Positions 49,946-61,351 of a stretch of DNA of 64,000 nt are shown one piece after another. The stretch is from Trachythela sp. YZ-2020 (lineage: Eukaryota; Cnidaria; Anthozoa; Malacalcyonacea; Clavulariidae), in the NCBI GenBank assembly GCA_016169945.1, contig JADLSH010000231.1, positions 496,001 through 560,000 of the forward strand, read 5' to 3'. Under the pieces are notes generated by a model. The model made no database searches. It was not told the origin of the DNA and saw only the letters and a program-made list of their open reading frames with translations. A program made the translations under genes and the position numbers. Position 1 is the first letter of the stretch; each line of letters begins with the position of its first letter.

Positions 49946-50893
49946 TCCCCGAGCCGGCGCGAAGCGCCGTGCGAGGGTACTAATTCCGCTCGGATATTTA
50001 CGCTCGGGTATGTGAAAACATTGTGGAATGCAAAGTCGTCCGCCATTTTTTTTGTCATGGACAGGACTCGACCTTTTTGTAAGTTATGCGCATGCGCAAG
50101 TTCAAGCCGAGAGAAAACTGGTAACTAGCAACATCATGATTGGCTAAGACAACGATTTTGTTTTTATATGTATACGTCAGAAAAATAACTGCCTCCTGGC
50201 ATTTTATTTTTGGCATTGATATGAAAACCTTTTTCAAGTCGGTACATATTAATTCAGACAAATATTAAGTCTCCAAGAGGACTTTCACTTACTAAAGTCA
50301 ATAGGAAAAGAAATCAGTCGAAAGGCTGAGAAAGGGGAGGATTTTCGAGTTTTAAAGCGTTTTAAACGGGTAAGTGTTTATTTTGCATACTTGCTTTTGC
50401 AGTTTTGCCGTCAATTGGCATGCACTACAGTTTGTGGTTTTGAAAATACGTAGTTCATCCTGTGGTCAATAACAACATTGACTAATCTTAAAAATTGTTT
50501 TAGTAGTAATTCAAATGCATAATATAGAATAAGAAATAACATATTTTATCTCAAAAGTTGATAGTATAAAAATGCTTTTAAAAAACAGTTGAAGTTTTAT
50601 GACAATTTCGAAACGTTTTGTTTAAGATTGAATTTTAGAGTAAATCAAAGCTAAAAGAGTACGTAATAACATAGCTACTTTATATAGTTGGGCAATTGAT
50701 AATTTTACAGTTAAAAGTACAAACCTTATCACTATTTTGCCATTTTGCACAAAAAATAAAATAAATATACGGCCGGTTGCGTGTTACCATGGCTACAGTG
50801 ATCAACTCAGTACTTCATGTTACAAAAACGTTTGGGAAGTATAATTTCTTGGGTTCTAATGGGCGAGGGGGTTCTGCATGCATGTATTTCTAG
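49946..50893 (+). mobile_element. Full-length Helitron-like non-autonomous element
   Basis: It starts TCCCCGAGCCGGCGCGAAGC (with a GGCGCGAAGCGCC hairpin) and ends GCATGCATGTATTTCTAG. It is flanked by A and T, with no target duplication, as expected for Helitrons. At 948 bp it has no coding capacity. It is the reference copy for the partial copies at 27088, 27960, 45118 and 45851. Confidence 0.65.
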
Positions 50894-52834
50894 TAGGCCA
50901 TTCTACTTTACATGTGGACTTTCAGTGTCTTGTATTGTGGTCAATGTCAAATGTTTTATATGACAGTGGGATACTGATGGCACAAAGTTGATCACCAAGT
51001 GCAGCACTGTCCCACTAGTGGAACCCACCTTAACCTGAGTATCAGGCGTTTCTGCGGTTAGGCCTTGGTTTGTTAGCCACCTATGTTGAAGAACCTTAGG
51101 GAGGCTAAGAGAAAATCCCCTGAAAATAGAGATACACTTCAAAATTGCATAGCCCATTAAACTATTTGTTTGTGATTTCATCTAGATTATCAGTGAAGTA
51201 AACTGGAACCATCAGTGAAAGATGAATTAACATTTTTAATTAAATATTTATTAAACATCTTTATCAATATATGTTGTAGTGTGACTCTATTGTCTCTTGG
51301 GGACAAGTGCACTTTTAATAGCTCAGCCCCTTGATTGGATTGGCTTAACCCCATTAATTGGCAAATTTTACTCATCAGTGGTAGAGTTCTGCCAATTAAT
51401 GGGTTAACTGCGCTTGATTGGATCGGTAAACTTTAGCTGCTTTCTGGGTAATGGGATACCTAGAAAAGAGCCAGACTCTCACTATGGAGGAACTTTACCC
51501 ATCTGGAAGGAGAGATTCCACTTCTAAAATGTGCAAGGACATCTGGTAGGGGAGGGGGTCAACATCCATTTTCCTCCATGGGGAGGAAGTCGTTTTACCT
51601 GAACAGAGAAGCACCTTTCCGAGTCACTTAAATCAGCTATGTGGGCATGCCAAGAAAGTTGAATGTGTGTACACTAGGAGTAAAGCAAACATCACTCTCA
51701 CACCAGACATCTAATGTGAAAGTTGAAGCATATTTGCTCTACCCGCTTATTTATTAAATTAGATATGTTTCTCCAATAAAACATTCTCAAAAGATGAAAT
51801 ATTATTCTAAGCCTATATATGTGGCAACTAATGTTTAGTGACGTCACAATAATTTTTTTGTAGGGAAACAAGCTTACTTCCTAAAGTGAGAACTAACTTT
51901 AAAGCAGGTGTAGAAATGAAGTGCAACCGATTCCCATGTCCATGAAGGCATGAAGACTATAAAATGCAGTAAAAGGTTTAAGTTCCATTCCAACAAACTT
52001 TTAATCCTTGCATTCGTTCATTTATTTCTTCTTTCTTTATTTGATACAATAAGAAAGAATTTTATAAGCAATTGGTTCGCCAGAAGAGGCATCTTTCACT
52101 AACTTTTTATGTTCTATCCGAATCAGTAAAAACCCATTTTGGGTTCATAAGCACTTTAAATGGCCCAAAAGGTATACGAACAAGACTGTAAGTTCCATGC
52201 ACGGCAATTGATTACGATATTAGTCAATCCCATGCACTACTGCAACTATACGTTACATTTCTATAATTTCCAGCTGCCAAACGGTAGAGCTGGAATAGGC
52301 TCGTTGTTGTAGCGGGGAAATAATGATGGGCCATCACTTAGAGAGGTTTTCGTGAAATCCTCTCTAACCAAAAAAAAACCTCTTCCATCCCCAACTCTGG
52401 CAAGTCACCTGTCGAAAACGGGGAATTGATGCACAATAAAATTAATTTATTATACTGACATTTATAATTAATGCTGCGAACGCACATGTAGATAAATATT
52501 CGGCCAACACTACAATCTCTAGGCTCTAAAAAAGCATATAACCAAGTATTTATCAAGCATGCAAACTAGACGATCCTTCACTGACCGCAGATAGATTCAA
52601 CAAATTCAAAAATAGAAGCTAAATTCTTTGAAAACGGACATTATACACACATTGACAACAGCTAGTTTCTTGCTGAAGTGTTTATCCTGTATAATAATTC
52701 GTGTAATAAAAACCCTATTATAAAATCCAGTATAATATTATTCTAATTCTATGCTAATCATCTGTAGCAGTTAAGATATATCCGTTTTTTGTTTTGAACC
52801 TTATAGATATAGACTTAATTTACAATTTGCAACT
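50894..52834. other. No gene recognised
   Basis: Scattered short frames. 52120-52165 is an inverted match to 46510-46555. Near 52468 the GCTGCGAACGCAC segment is shared with 34090. No domain found. Confidence 0.35.
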
Positions 52835-53745
52835 ATCGCAGACTACGCAAGCTTGGTAGTGTTGGGGTATCTTCAGTTGCACTCGATTGGTTCCGAAGTT
52901 ACTTGTCCGGTCGAAGTCAGGCAGTACGTATTGGAACTATTATCTCAGATGCGTTACTTTTAACCCATGGAGTTCCTCAAGGTGGTATTCTCTCACCATT
53001 GCTATTTAATATCTTGATCTGGATGATAATATGTTGTAATAATAGTTTGTTCTCGAACCCAGGAAAGATCAAGCTACTGCTATTGGGAACCCGACAAATG
53101 TTAGAGAAAATTCCTCCCAATACCTTTCAAATCGAACTTTTAGGTAAACAACTTCTTCCAGTGCATTACGCTAAAGATCTTGGTGTAACTTTGGATTCTA
53201 ACTTGAAGTATGATACACACATTAAAAACCTTGTATCATGTTGTATGGCTAGTTTGGGTCAAATCAATAGAGTGAAACATCTATATTCGACACAGAAACT
53301 CGGACTAGGATAATTAATGCTCTTGTTTTTTGTAAATTATTCTATTGCTCGTCGATATGGGCCAACTCCTCTGACAAGAATATTAAGAAACTGCAATTGG
53401 TACAGAATTTTGCAGCCAGAATTATTACTGACGGTCGCGCAAGTATGAACATATTATTCCAGTTTTAAAACAACTTCAGCGGCTGCCTGTAAAGGAAACC
53501 CTAAAATACATTTTAATGGTTTGTAAATGTACAAATGGACTTGCTCCAAGCTACCTGTCAGATAAATTTTGCAAAAGATCTTCTATTCATCAACGGAACA
53601 CTCGACATAATGATGATTTAAATATTCCTAAGTATAAATCTGCTACAGGACAGAGATCCTTTAATTACAGAGGCACTAAATTATGGAACACTTTAGATAC
53701 CAATCTAAAATCTCAAGATAACTTTCTGATATCTTTTGAATGATT
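52835..53745 (+). mobile_element. Non-LTR retrotransposon 3' fragment with deletion
   Basis: Readable parts are ALDWFRSYLSGRSQAVRIG and HGVPQGGILSPLLFNI (motif B), then a deletion of the FADD box, then KDLGVTLDSNLKYDTHI. After a frameshift near 53310 come KKLQLVQNFAARII, KCTNGLAPSYLSDKF and NYRGTKLWNTL with a stop near 53743. It is truncated at the 5' end and inactive. Confidence 0.8.
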
Positions 53746-54426
53746 ATTTTCAGTAGTTAATATAGTCGGTTGTCCATCTAATATAACTTTTTTATCTAGA
53801 TAATATCTTAGTATATAATATAATCTTAACCATTATAAATGCATGTTGAAAAGCCCATTTTGGGAACATGTATTATTGATATAATAATAATAATAATACT
53901 GTAATTGGGGAATACGATTTTAGTTGACATGCAGACGTTTTTCACCGCATTCTCAAATTAGATATAACCTGTAAAACGTGATCAACATTTAACTTATAAT
54001 CTATTACAATTTACAATCAGTGATGAGAGTATATTCACACTTCAACAAGCCATGTGCGGGTGACTTAATTGGCTGCCCCAAACTGGGAATTTTCAGCCTT
54101 GCTGCGAAATTATGATAGGGATGTAAAAGGCTTGATTCTATTTAGATTAAGCTAACTGTACATGCATACTCATGGTTTCTTTTGGACTCTGTGTTAACGC
54201 TTGTTCTATTTTTCATATTTTCTGCACACAAATCATTTCTCTGACCAATGTAATTTGCCATGTTAAAATCACGCAATTATTCACTTTTATATTCTTATTT
54301 CATTACATTATCAACATATCTCTAATTAAAAACTAATCATAACATAGCATTTAAATTCACTACATCATATTTAGAGTCATTGCACTAAAATAGAAGTTAT
54401 GGCGTGTCAGATTAAGTCAGTGAAGT
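53746..54426. other. Intergenic, duplicated patch
   Basis: 53955-54065 resembles 34860-34990. A short (ATA)n run lies at 53880-53897. No gene. Confidence 0.4.
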
Positions 54427-55660
54427 TTACTTCTGTGGAGGTGGTACTTCTTCAACCACAATACGCGAGACAGAATTCCAGCCACTATGTGCGTCAGCGC
54501 TTCCATAACCATGGCAGTTACCCACATTGAACCCAACACGGACATGGCCTTTGTGAATTTTGCCACAATAGCCTTCTACATGGCGATGACGGTGAATGTC
54601 TTGAGCATTTTTGCCTTTCCACATATAAAACACGCTATCAATAGGGAGATCGCATTCCGCGCCATCAAATGTGAAATACCATCGCTTGCAGCATTTATCA
54701 CAGTTATAGATGCGAAGATTTCCGGCGTAGAAGACACGAAGATATGTGTCATCTCGTTTTTTTACAAATGTACAGTCCTAAAAATATATTCGAAAGATTA
54801 CCAATCCTCCCCTTTTTTTATTGGTCAAGTAGTGAATGGAAACCTATCATATTTAATAGTTACGGTCCTTACGGTCCTAATAGTAACAAAAGGCATATAT
54901 TCTTACAATATCCTGTGTTCCGAGATATTAAGGACTGTCATGCGAAATTAGTCTATAGGACATTACACTATTCAAATATTTAGATATATATTTACCTAAA
55001 ACCCTAAAGCGGTCTATAAATACCTAATCCAACCAATAGTCTATCACTTTCTGTAAATAATTTCTAATTATATAGGCAAATAAAAAACATATCTTACACG
55101 AATAAGTCCAAAGTCTTTTCCATCTGAACTCTTCCAAGTACATTGTTTCCAGTTTGATGTGGCGGGATCGCCAGGATCACCTTTCTCACCAGGTGCTCTG
55201 GGTGCACCAGGCACACCAATGGCTCCGGGTTGTCCATTTCTTCCATTATGTCCAGGTACGCCGGGATACCAGGAGTACCACAACATCCTTTCTCTCTACA
55301 TACAGGTTTACATCCTGGTTGACCAGGTAAGCAACCTGGTGGTCCTCTTCTTGGTCCTTCTGGACCCTGAAAAATTATATTTTTCGTTTTATAGAGAGAA
55401 TGTAATACTATTTTCAACCCAAAATATCTCATTCAGTGTAATTTACTGCTAGTTTTTGAACGTCTATCCCTCGGCTTTCGGTAGAGCGTCGACTCTTTTC
55501 GCACACAAGTCTTTTCACATAAGACTTACTCTGACGACTGCGCCACCGAAGCCCCGACAAATATACTTACGTGAGGTTCGTCTACTGGTATTTCACCTGC
55601 ATCAGCCCAAGTGTACGAAACCAGAATACAAGCGAAGACAGCAATCTTCAACAAATTCAT
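54427..55660 (-). CDS. CTHRC1-like secreted collagen-repeat protein, one-base frameshift
   Basis: Three coding exons: 55660-55571 (ATG, 30 residues with signal peptide MNLLKIAVFACILVSYTWAD), 55366-55098 (short collagen Gly-X-Y tract with a cysteine-rich insert, then NWKQCTWKSSDGKDFGLIR) and 54777-54427 (C-terminal globular domain, stop TAA). The last exon matches the CTHRC1 family closely: CCKRWYFTFDGAEC, IDSVFYMWKG, VEGYCGKIHKGHV and HSGWNSVSRIVVEE. All joins are phase 0 with canonical splice sites. Expected length is about 236 residues, close to human CTHRC1 (about 243). Exon 2 is 269 bp rather than 270: one base is missing near 55260-55264 (PGIP then GVPGHNG in the next frame), so it is either a pseudogene or a sequence error. 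Vertebrate CTHRC1 is a secreted Wnt/PCP modulator. The role here is not known. Confidence 0.8.
55470..55558. repeat. Nested palindrome in intron 1 of the CTHRC1-like gene
   Basis: TCGGCTTTCGGTAGAGCGTCGAC pairs imperfectly with the right half (GTCGTC..CCGAAGCC on the opposite strand), enclosing AAGTCTTTTCACATAAGACTT. On the minus strand it has a tRNA-like A-box (TGGCGCAGTCG) but no clear B-box. Confidence 0.5.
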
Positions 55661-55860
55661 TTTGTTTCACTAAAATTCTTAAAGTTAAGATCTCAGCTAA
55701 ACTGTTACCAATCTCCTGTGGAATAACAATTGCCCAGAACAGCGCTGTACTGTGAAGCCAATGCGAAATGTAGCGTTCAGTGTCAATGTCTCTCGCCTTT
55801 ATGTGTTTCTAGCTCTATATGCCTGTTGATCGTATATTTCCCCTGCTTACACAGCCAATC

Positions 55861-56053
55861 ATGTTTATTTCCCCCACTCTTATATAAGTACTTTGGCTAT
55901 TTATGTACCATTGGCATTGTTTTGAAGTATTTTGTCTTTTACAACCATCGTAATTTCCCCTGCATGATGGTTGTAAAAAACAAAATACTTCAGAACAATG
56001 CTAATGGTCCATGAATAGTCGAGTACTTATATAAAACTGGGGGAAATAAACAT
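55861..56053. repeat. 193-bp near-perfect hairpin upstream of the CTHRC1-like gene
   Basis: The arms begin ATGTTTATTTCCCCCACT and end AACTGGGGGAAATAAACAT. Pairing continues through CTTATATAAGTACT, ATTGGCATTGTTTTGAAGTATTTTG and TTTACAACCATC to a ~17-nt loop near 55956. It is either a MITE or a transcribed long hairpin. No coding. Confidence 0.75.
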
Positions 56054-56806
56054 CACTGGTCTGTCGAATTTTTAATTATTTTGTCACAAGAGCACTTTGA
56101 GTGCGATTTCCTTTGCAAATATTTACCCCCGGTAATGAAACTAACACCATTGGAATCCAGAGGAGGAATGGTGAGTATACCACAATGCATTGCATCTCAT
56201 TAATATTCACATTTGCGATTTTCAACAAAGTTAGGTGAAAAATTGTTGAAATATATTGCGATTTTTATCCCTAAAGGTCTGATTTTTTGGAAGGTATGTT
56301 TTAATAATTGTTTTGTTTAGGTATCTAATTTAGTTATTTTTGATTTGTTTGGTATAGATATTTCTTTTTAGTTATGTTAATTACGCATTGTATTTATGCT
56401 TGTTCCGGGTCAGAGGGCACGCCACAAAAGTGACCTTGAAACAATGCTGGAGCTAATTAGCTTTTTTAAACAGAAACGAGGAAAAAATCACGTCATCATA
56501 TTCAGCAAGTTTTGTTCTTTATATTGGTACTTTAAAACCTTAAATAGCTCCACTAAATCGAGAAGTAATCGCGGTTTGAAAATGGGGTATTTTTGCTGTA
56601 TTCTAACGCAGATGGCGGGAATAGACCGCGTTGTTATCATTATGGCGCGAGGGAATCTTGTGTATCATCATCCACTATTTTATATTGTATTTAGAAGCAT
56701 ACGCTTATATGTTGCTATATATTTTGATTCTCCTGTTTAATACCTGCAATATATATTTAACTGTACTGACTGTATTTTTCTATTTTATTATAGAATTCGG
56801 GAAAAA

Positions 56807-58863
56807 ATGGAATCTGACGACAGCGATGTTTATAATATTATTGACATTGTTGATGAGGAAAATGATATTGCCAAGAGGGCATATATTTCTAAAGGAGATA
56901 CGCCGGGAAAACCTGTGAACAAGTCACGAAGAGTTACACGTACGGAGAATTCATCATCCAGTCGAGCTTTGTGTCAGAGTCCTGGAATGTCAACAAAAGG
57001 TAAAAATTATACAAAGGTTTCATTTATAGCACTTGTTGTATACAGGGTGTCTAAAAAAAAAGTGAACCCTTTGAAATTAAATACAATAGGGTACAATAGA
57101 TTCTTTGAAAGAAAATGCAAATATGAAGTTCAATTTCAAAAGGTTCACTATTGTATTAAATTTCAAAGAGTTCACTTTTTTATGATACACCCTGTACAGG
57201 GTGTCCCAAAAAAAAGTGACACTATAGAAATTATCTCATTGTTCTTAAACCGCTCTTAAACGCGCGTGATTACACACCTGGGAATTTAATGAAATTGTAT
57301 TTACATTTAAGCATTTTGAAACGGTTTCGCTTCGTCCAAGTCAACGAGTCAAGCAAAACGATTACACTAGTAAACGGTTTGCTTTTTATTTTACACGTAA
57401 CAACAATTGATTAAATTAATGTTTAAGCAATGGGCCGTACCCTTCAACATGTCCCCCATTTCTTTCGAGACAAAGAATGGTTCGCCTGTGCATTCCGCGC
57501 ATCACATTTCGAATAATTTCAGGCTGCTGCCGTAAAGCGTTGAATTTTTCGATTATTGCACTGCGGTTACATTAGGTATTAGGTTAAATTGTGTCACAAC
57601 AAATACTCGTTGCTCTGTAGTCAATTGAACCATTATTGTTACTCCAACTGGTCGTATGATTTACATGTAATTTGATTTTTATGGTAATAGGAGTTATTTT
57701 AATTCCAGAAGCAGAAGTTTATGCACTTGTGGGTTTAGCATAGTGCCCAGGCATTCAAATTAGAACAATAGGATAATTTCTATAGTGTCACTTTTTTTTG
57801 GGACACCCTGTATATACAGATAAATATAAATACAGTGTGTCAAGTGTCAACTGTTGTTCAACTGAAAGCTATTTCGTATTTAATAATTGAATGTAGAATC
57901 GGTTTTATTTGTAGTTTCCTAGTAGAAAGATATCCAGAAAGAGGAAACTTACTCCTACAAAGAAGTCCCCAGTAAAATTTCATCAATGGACCTTTGAGGA
58001 AGACAAGGCATTTGTTGAGTTCATAGTGATTGCCAAAACAGATCCAAAATATGGAAAAATGTCTGTTGGAGAGTGGTCAGCATTTGGTAAAAAGAACAGT
58101 TTCTGGGACGATGGTGCCAAACATATTAAATGTGGTACTTCTTCTAACATTCTCTTATCAAGTAAGTTAATGCTACTGTTAGGTGTCTAATTCATTAATA
58201 TATATATACAGGGATTTCAGAATTAGTTCAATATAGACTGTTGTGATAATAAATTAGCAGGCGGTAATGTGGATTTTAAGTTGTCTGTTATTGAAATTGT
58301 TCTAAAATTTGACCGACAGGTCACAGTTGCCAGCGGTAAAGCTCATAGTAACCCAGCGGTAAAGCTCAAAGTAACCCAGCGGCTGCCGGCTTATTTTGAA
58401 AGCCCTTAGTATAAAAAGAGTAAGATCAAGGATGTTTTTTAAATATTATTCAATCATAGATATGATGTTACTTCATTCTTGTGTTCATGCCTTTTATATA
58501 GATTGCCGTCTGCGATCACGAGTAACTGTTGTGTACAGGAAAAAGTTTGCAACATTGGAAGATGCTGAAATCCATTATGGTTTGACATTATCTGACAGTT
58601 TAGCAGAACTAGTGATTGATAAGAGGCCACCACCACCCTCAGCACCCCCATCACTACCACCCTTGGCACCACCACCACCCTCAGCACTCCCACCACCCTC
58701 GGCACCACCACCACCATCGGCACCACCACCACCCTCGGCACCACCACCACCCTCAGCACCACCACCACCCTCGGCACCACCACCCTCGGCACCCCTACCA
58801 ACACCACCCTTTGCACCACCACCAACAACAAGTGATGCCCAACCATTACTTATGATTGTTTAA
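56807..58863 (+). CDS. SANT/Myb-like protein with proline-rich tail (in TIR element)
   Basis: Exon 1 (56794 to 56999 or 57018) starts at ATG 56807 with an acidic N-terminus (MESDDSDVYNIIDIVDEEND) and a basic Ser/Arg stretch. Exon 2 (57915-58161) has a basic KRKLTPTKK segment, then HQWTFEEDKAFVEFI, VGEWSAFGKKNSFWDDGAKHI, a tryptophan-spaced pattern typical of SANT/Myb DNA-binding domains. Exon 3 (58502-58863, phase 1 join exact) has VTVVYRKKFATLEDAEIHYG and about 60 residues of PPPSAPP repeats, then a stop. The exon 1-2 join is uncertain: the good gtaaaa donor gives the wrong phase, whereas the weaker gtttca donor after 57018 keeps it. The intron carries two mariner-type insertions, which may have disturbed splicing. 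Likely nuclear and DNA-binding, by inference. Confidence 0.55.
57041..57196. mobile_element. Mariner-type MITE 1
   Basis: TA-flanked. Ends are TACAGGGTGTCTAAAAAAAA and the complement ATACACCCTGTA. Inverted arms extend through AGTGAACCCTTTGAAATTAA. No coding. Abuts MITE 2 at a shared TA. Confidence 0.75.
57195..57812 (-). mobile_element. Internally deleted mariner-like element
   Basis: Terminal repeats are ACAGGGTGTCCCAAAAAAAA and complement, continuing through GTGACACTATAGAAATTATC. On the minus strand an ATG at 57633 opens MVQLTTEQRVFVVTQFN, like a mariner transposase N-terminus. Shortly after, in another frame, ALRQQPEIIRNVMRGMHRRT and CLERNGGHVEG give the transposase C-terminus (stop near 57417). 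The whole catalytic core is deleted. Confidence 0.8.
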
Positions 58864-59016
58864 AGGCCTAATTAACGAGCCGTCGTGGCGAGTACATAGA
58901 TACAGCTTTTGTGATTGATTGTTGTACTTGTGACGTCATAAAGACACATACGCATGTATTCACTTACAAGCTCTAGATGTATTCGTTTTATATAACAAAT
59001 TCTATTTGTTTGATAT

Positions 59017-59022
59017 AATAAA
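59017..59022 (+). terminator. Candidate poly(A) signal of the SANT-like gene
   Basis: AATAAA about 150 bp after the stop codon. Confidence 0.4.
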
Positions 59023-59568
59023 AAGGGGAAAAAACAAATAGTTCACTTTCATTTGCAAAATTGAGAACTTGAAATTTTACAAATATCTTGGCATGCCCAC
59101 ATAATTTTCACGAATAAGTAAATACTATTAGCCAGCTTAAATCATATGACCAATTTTTATCAGCTTTTATAATCGTGACACAGTTCTGTGCGTCTGGGCT
59201 CTGATACTGTATATCACATCTCAACCAATGAAACAGTAGATATACATCATAGATGGATTTTCTGGCCATGAGTGTGTACCCACAGAAATCCCCCCCCTCA
59301 AGAAATTGACAGGAGTGATGTAATATGATTGAAATAAAGTTTAATTCTGTTACACCTTCCTGAATTTTTTGCACACCCCCAGAGCAAAATTGGAAAATCT
59401 ATCTATGAGCAAAATATAGACAGGAATTGTTTTCAAATCGGTTATGACTTATGGAGGTCGTCACTTCTCACATCCCCAATAAAACCCCCAGAGGCTCTGG
59501 CACCCAGGTTGTTACTAATTAGGTAGACAATATAATAAATACACACAGTGAATTGTTTATGAAAACAA

Positions 59569-59574
59569 TTTATT
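59569..59574 (-). terminator. Candidate poly(A) signal of the HIRAN-like gene
   Basis: TTTATT on the plus strand (AATAAA on the minus) about 170 bp after the stop at 59745. Confidence 0.4.
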
Positions 59575-59744
59575 TATTTCATAAAATTGAAGTTACAAAT
59601 CATATAATTACAGTAGACCTGAAATAAGAAATGCATATAAAATGTTTAAGAAATGTTGCACCATTTTCATTCGACCAAAACACATGGGAAGAATTAGGTT
59701 GATTAAGGGAACAAAAAGATAAAAACACAATAATTTACAATATT

Positions 59745-61351
59745 CTAGTAATCTATATCACTGTTATAATTGTTTCTTGGATCATCTCTGTCCCATGGTC
59801 CACTTTTCACAATCAGCAATGCTGCACAGTAGAGTAATGTATTTTCCCTGGGAGCATATCTTCTCTTTAAACTTTCGAGAGAAACTGATCGTACTTCGTT
59901 TCTATGCATAGCTCGCTTAAGTTTAGGTATTTTGTTCACCGCACAATAACCAATAACATGCCACTTGTTGTTGTGAAAAATTGAAAATTTCAAAGCATTT
60001 TTGTCTTTAACATTGTCTGGTTCAGATTCCACTTTAAATTGTAAATCAAGCTTTGCCGATCTCCTCCACATGCAGCTTGCAAGAGCACCTTGGTATCTTT
60101 GTTCATGCAAAGACCCAACAACAACAAATTTTTCAGCATATAAAATCTCCCTGTTATCATCATCACCACCATCAAGATCACCATCATTACCATCACCTGT
60201 ACCAGCACCACCAAGATCACCAGCACTACCAAGATCACCAGCACCATCAAGATCACCAGCACCATCAAGATCACCATCAAGATCACCATCACCACCAAGA
60301 TCACCATCCTCTTCATCAAGACCATCGTCGTCTTCCCTGGAATCATCAGTCTCCTCTGTTACAGAATCTTCCACATCCAAAGTTTGAGTTAATTCTCTGA
60401 TTTCCTCCATCTCTCTTTCTCTCATCACATCATCATCATTCAACATCCGATGAACTGGAATACCCACCAAGCACACAGGATTTATTGGTTGTAGGGTACA
60501 GTTACATCCACTTTCCCCTTGTAAGTTTACTGGTGACAACACGTTGTCTAACTCTTCATTAACAGTATCCGGATCTCGAGGTTGAACTGCTTGAGAAGGT
60601 GGTGTTGGCAGAATATCAAAATCCCATAAAATAACATTATAAAAGACAAGATTTTGTCCTTTTTCATCTCGCCGAGGATCATTGAGGTCCGAGAACTACA
60701 AGATATGAGAACAATATTGGTAGTGTAGTAAAGACTAAATTGTAGTAAATAGCAACAAAATAAAGCTTCTCTATAAACTTTATAGTAACTGGATTCCCAG
60801 CCATAAAAATGCATATAAATTTGAAAATAGATAGCACAAATATTATATTGCCAACGTTGGTTCAAGACATTGGTTATCAGAGTATGAATCATATACAAGC
60901 CCAGAAATCTGAAATTAAAAAGCAAAAACGGGCTTTGATGAAGGCGAAGCCTGAAAGTCAAAGTGAAAGTAACCTATAATTGCTTCGCTAAATATTTGCT
61001 TTTATTTTAATACATGACATTATTTTGTAATTTGTAATACGTTTCACGATTAAAACAAATACCTACCTTAAAAATACAACTGCAATGTATCTCTATCTGT
61101 ACGGGACTACTGCAATTGGCGAACATTTTGTCAACTTTTATGCCATTAACAGTTGCTGGACAAATAGCGATTCTTCTGATGTCCAAACTATCCAAAAAAC
61201 TGATGTGAATCTCACGACATTCAAACTGAACACACAATAACCCATTGGGAACCAGCAGCATAGGCTCCGACGATACCCAATGAACAAAAAGAAGCTCATG
61301 TCCTTCCAAAACTGAAGCTTTATGGCCGCGAATTGGGCTTATAAAATCCAT
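59745..61351 (-). CDS. HIRAN-like domain protein with acidic Gly-Asp-Leu repeats (in TIR element)
   Basis: Two exons join in phase 0: 61351-61067 (ATG, 95 codons, donor gtaggt) and 60695-59745 (acceptor cttgtag, stop), about 411 residues. Residues about 207-277 form an acidic low-complexity tract (DREDDDGLDEEDGD, then DLDGAGDLGSAG repeats). Residues about 280-387 look like a HIRAN domain: GALAS..WRRSAKLDLQFKVE, EPDNVKDKNALKFSI, HVIGYCAVNKIPKLKRAM, the EPxNxxDxNA and IGY landmarks of that fold. HIRAN domains in HLTF/Rad5-type proteins bind DNA ends. Here it stands without a helicase. The N-terminal ~150 residues have scattered cysteines and no recognised family. A small extra exon near 60880-60910 is possible. 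Within the mobile unit it could act on DNA ends, which is inference. Confidence 0.6.

Larger units (their letters stand above)
58864..59744. other. Space between the two convergent genes
   Basis: 3' untranslated regions and spacer. The open frame on the minus strand at 59108-59374 has no recognised domain. Confidence 0.4.

Noticed and set aside
55159..55452. Plus-strand collagen-like frame
   Set aside because: Antisense reading of the Gly-X-Y tract. The minus strand has the signal peptide, splice sites and C-terminal domain.
58454..58855. Minus-strand Val-rich and plus-strand His-rich frames over 58616-58855
   Set aside because: Shadow frames of the proline-rich tail of the SANT-like gene.
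59990..60400. Val/Met-, Ser/Pro- and His-rich frames over the acidic repeat
   Set aside because: Shadow frames of the GAT-type coding repeats of the HIRAN-like gene.
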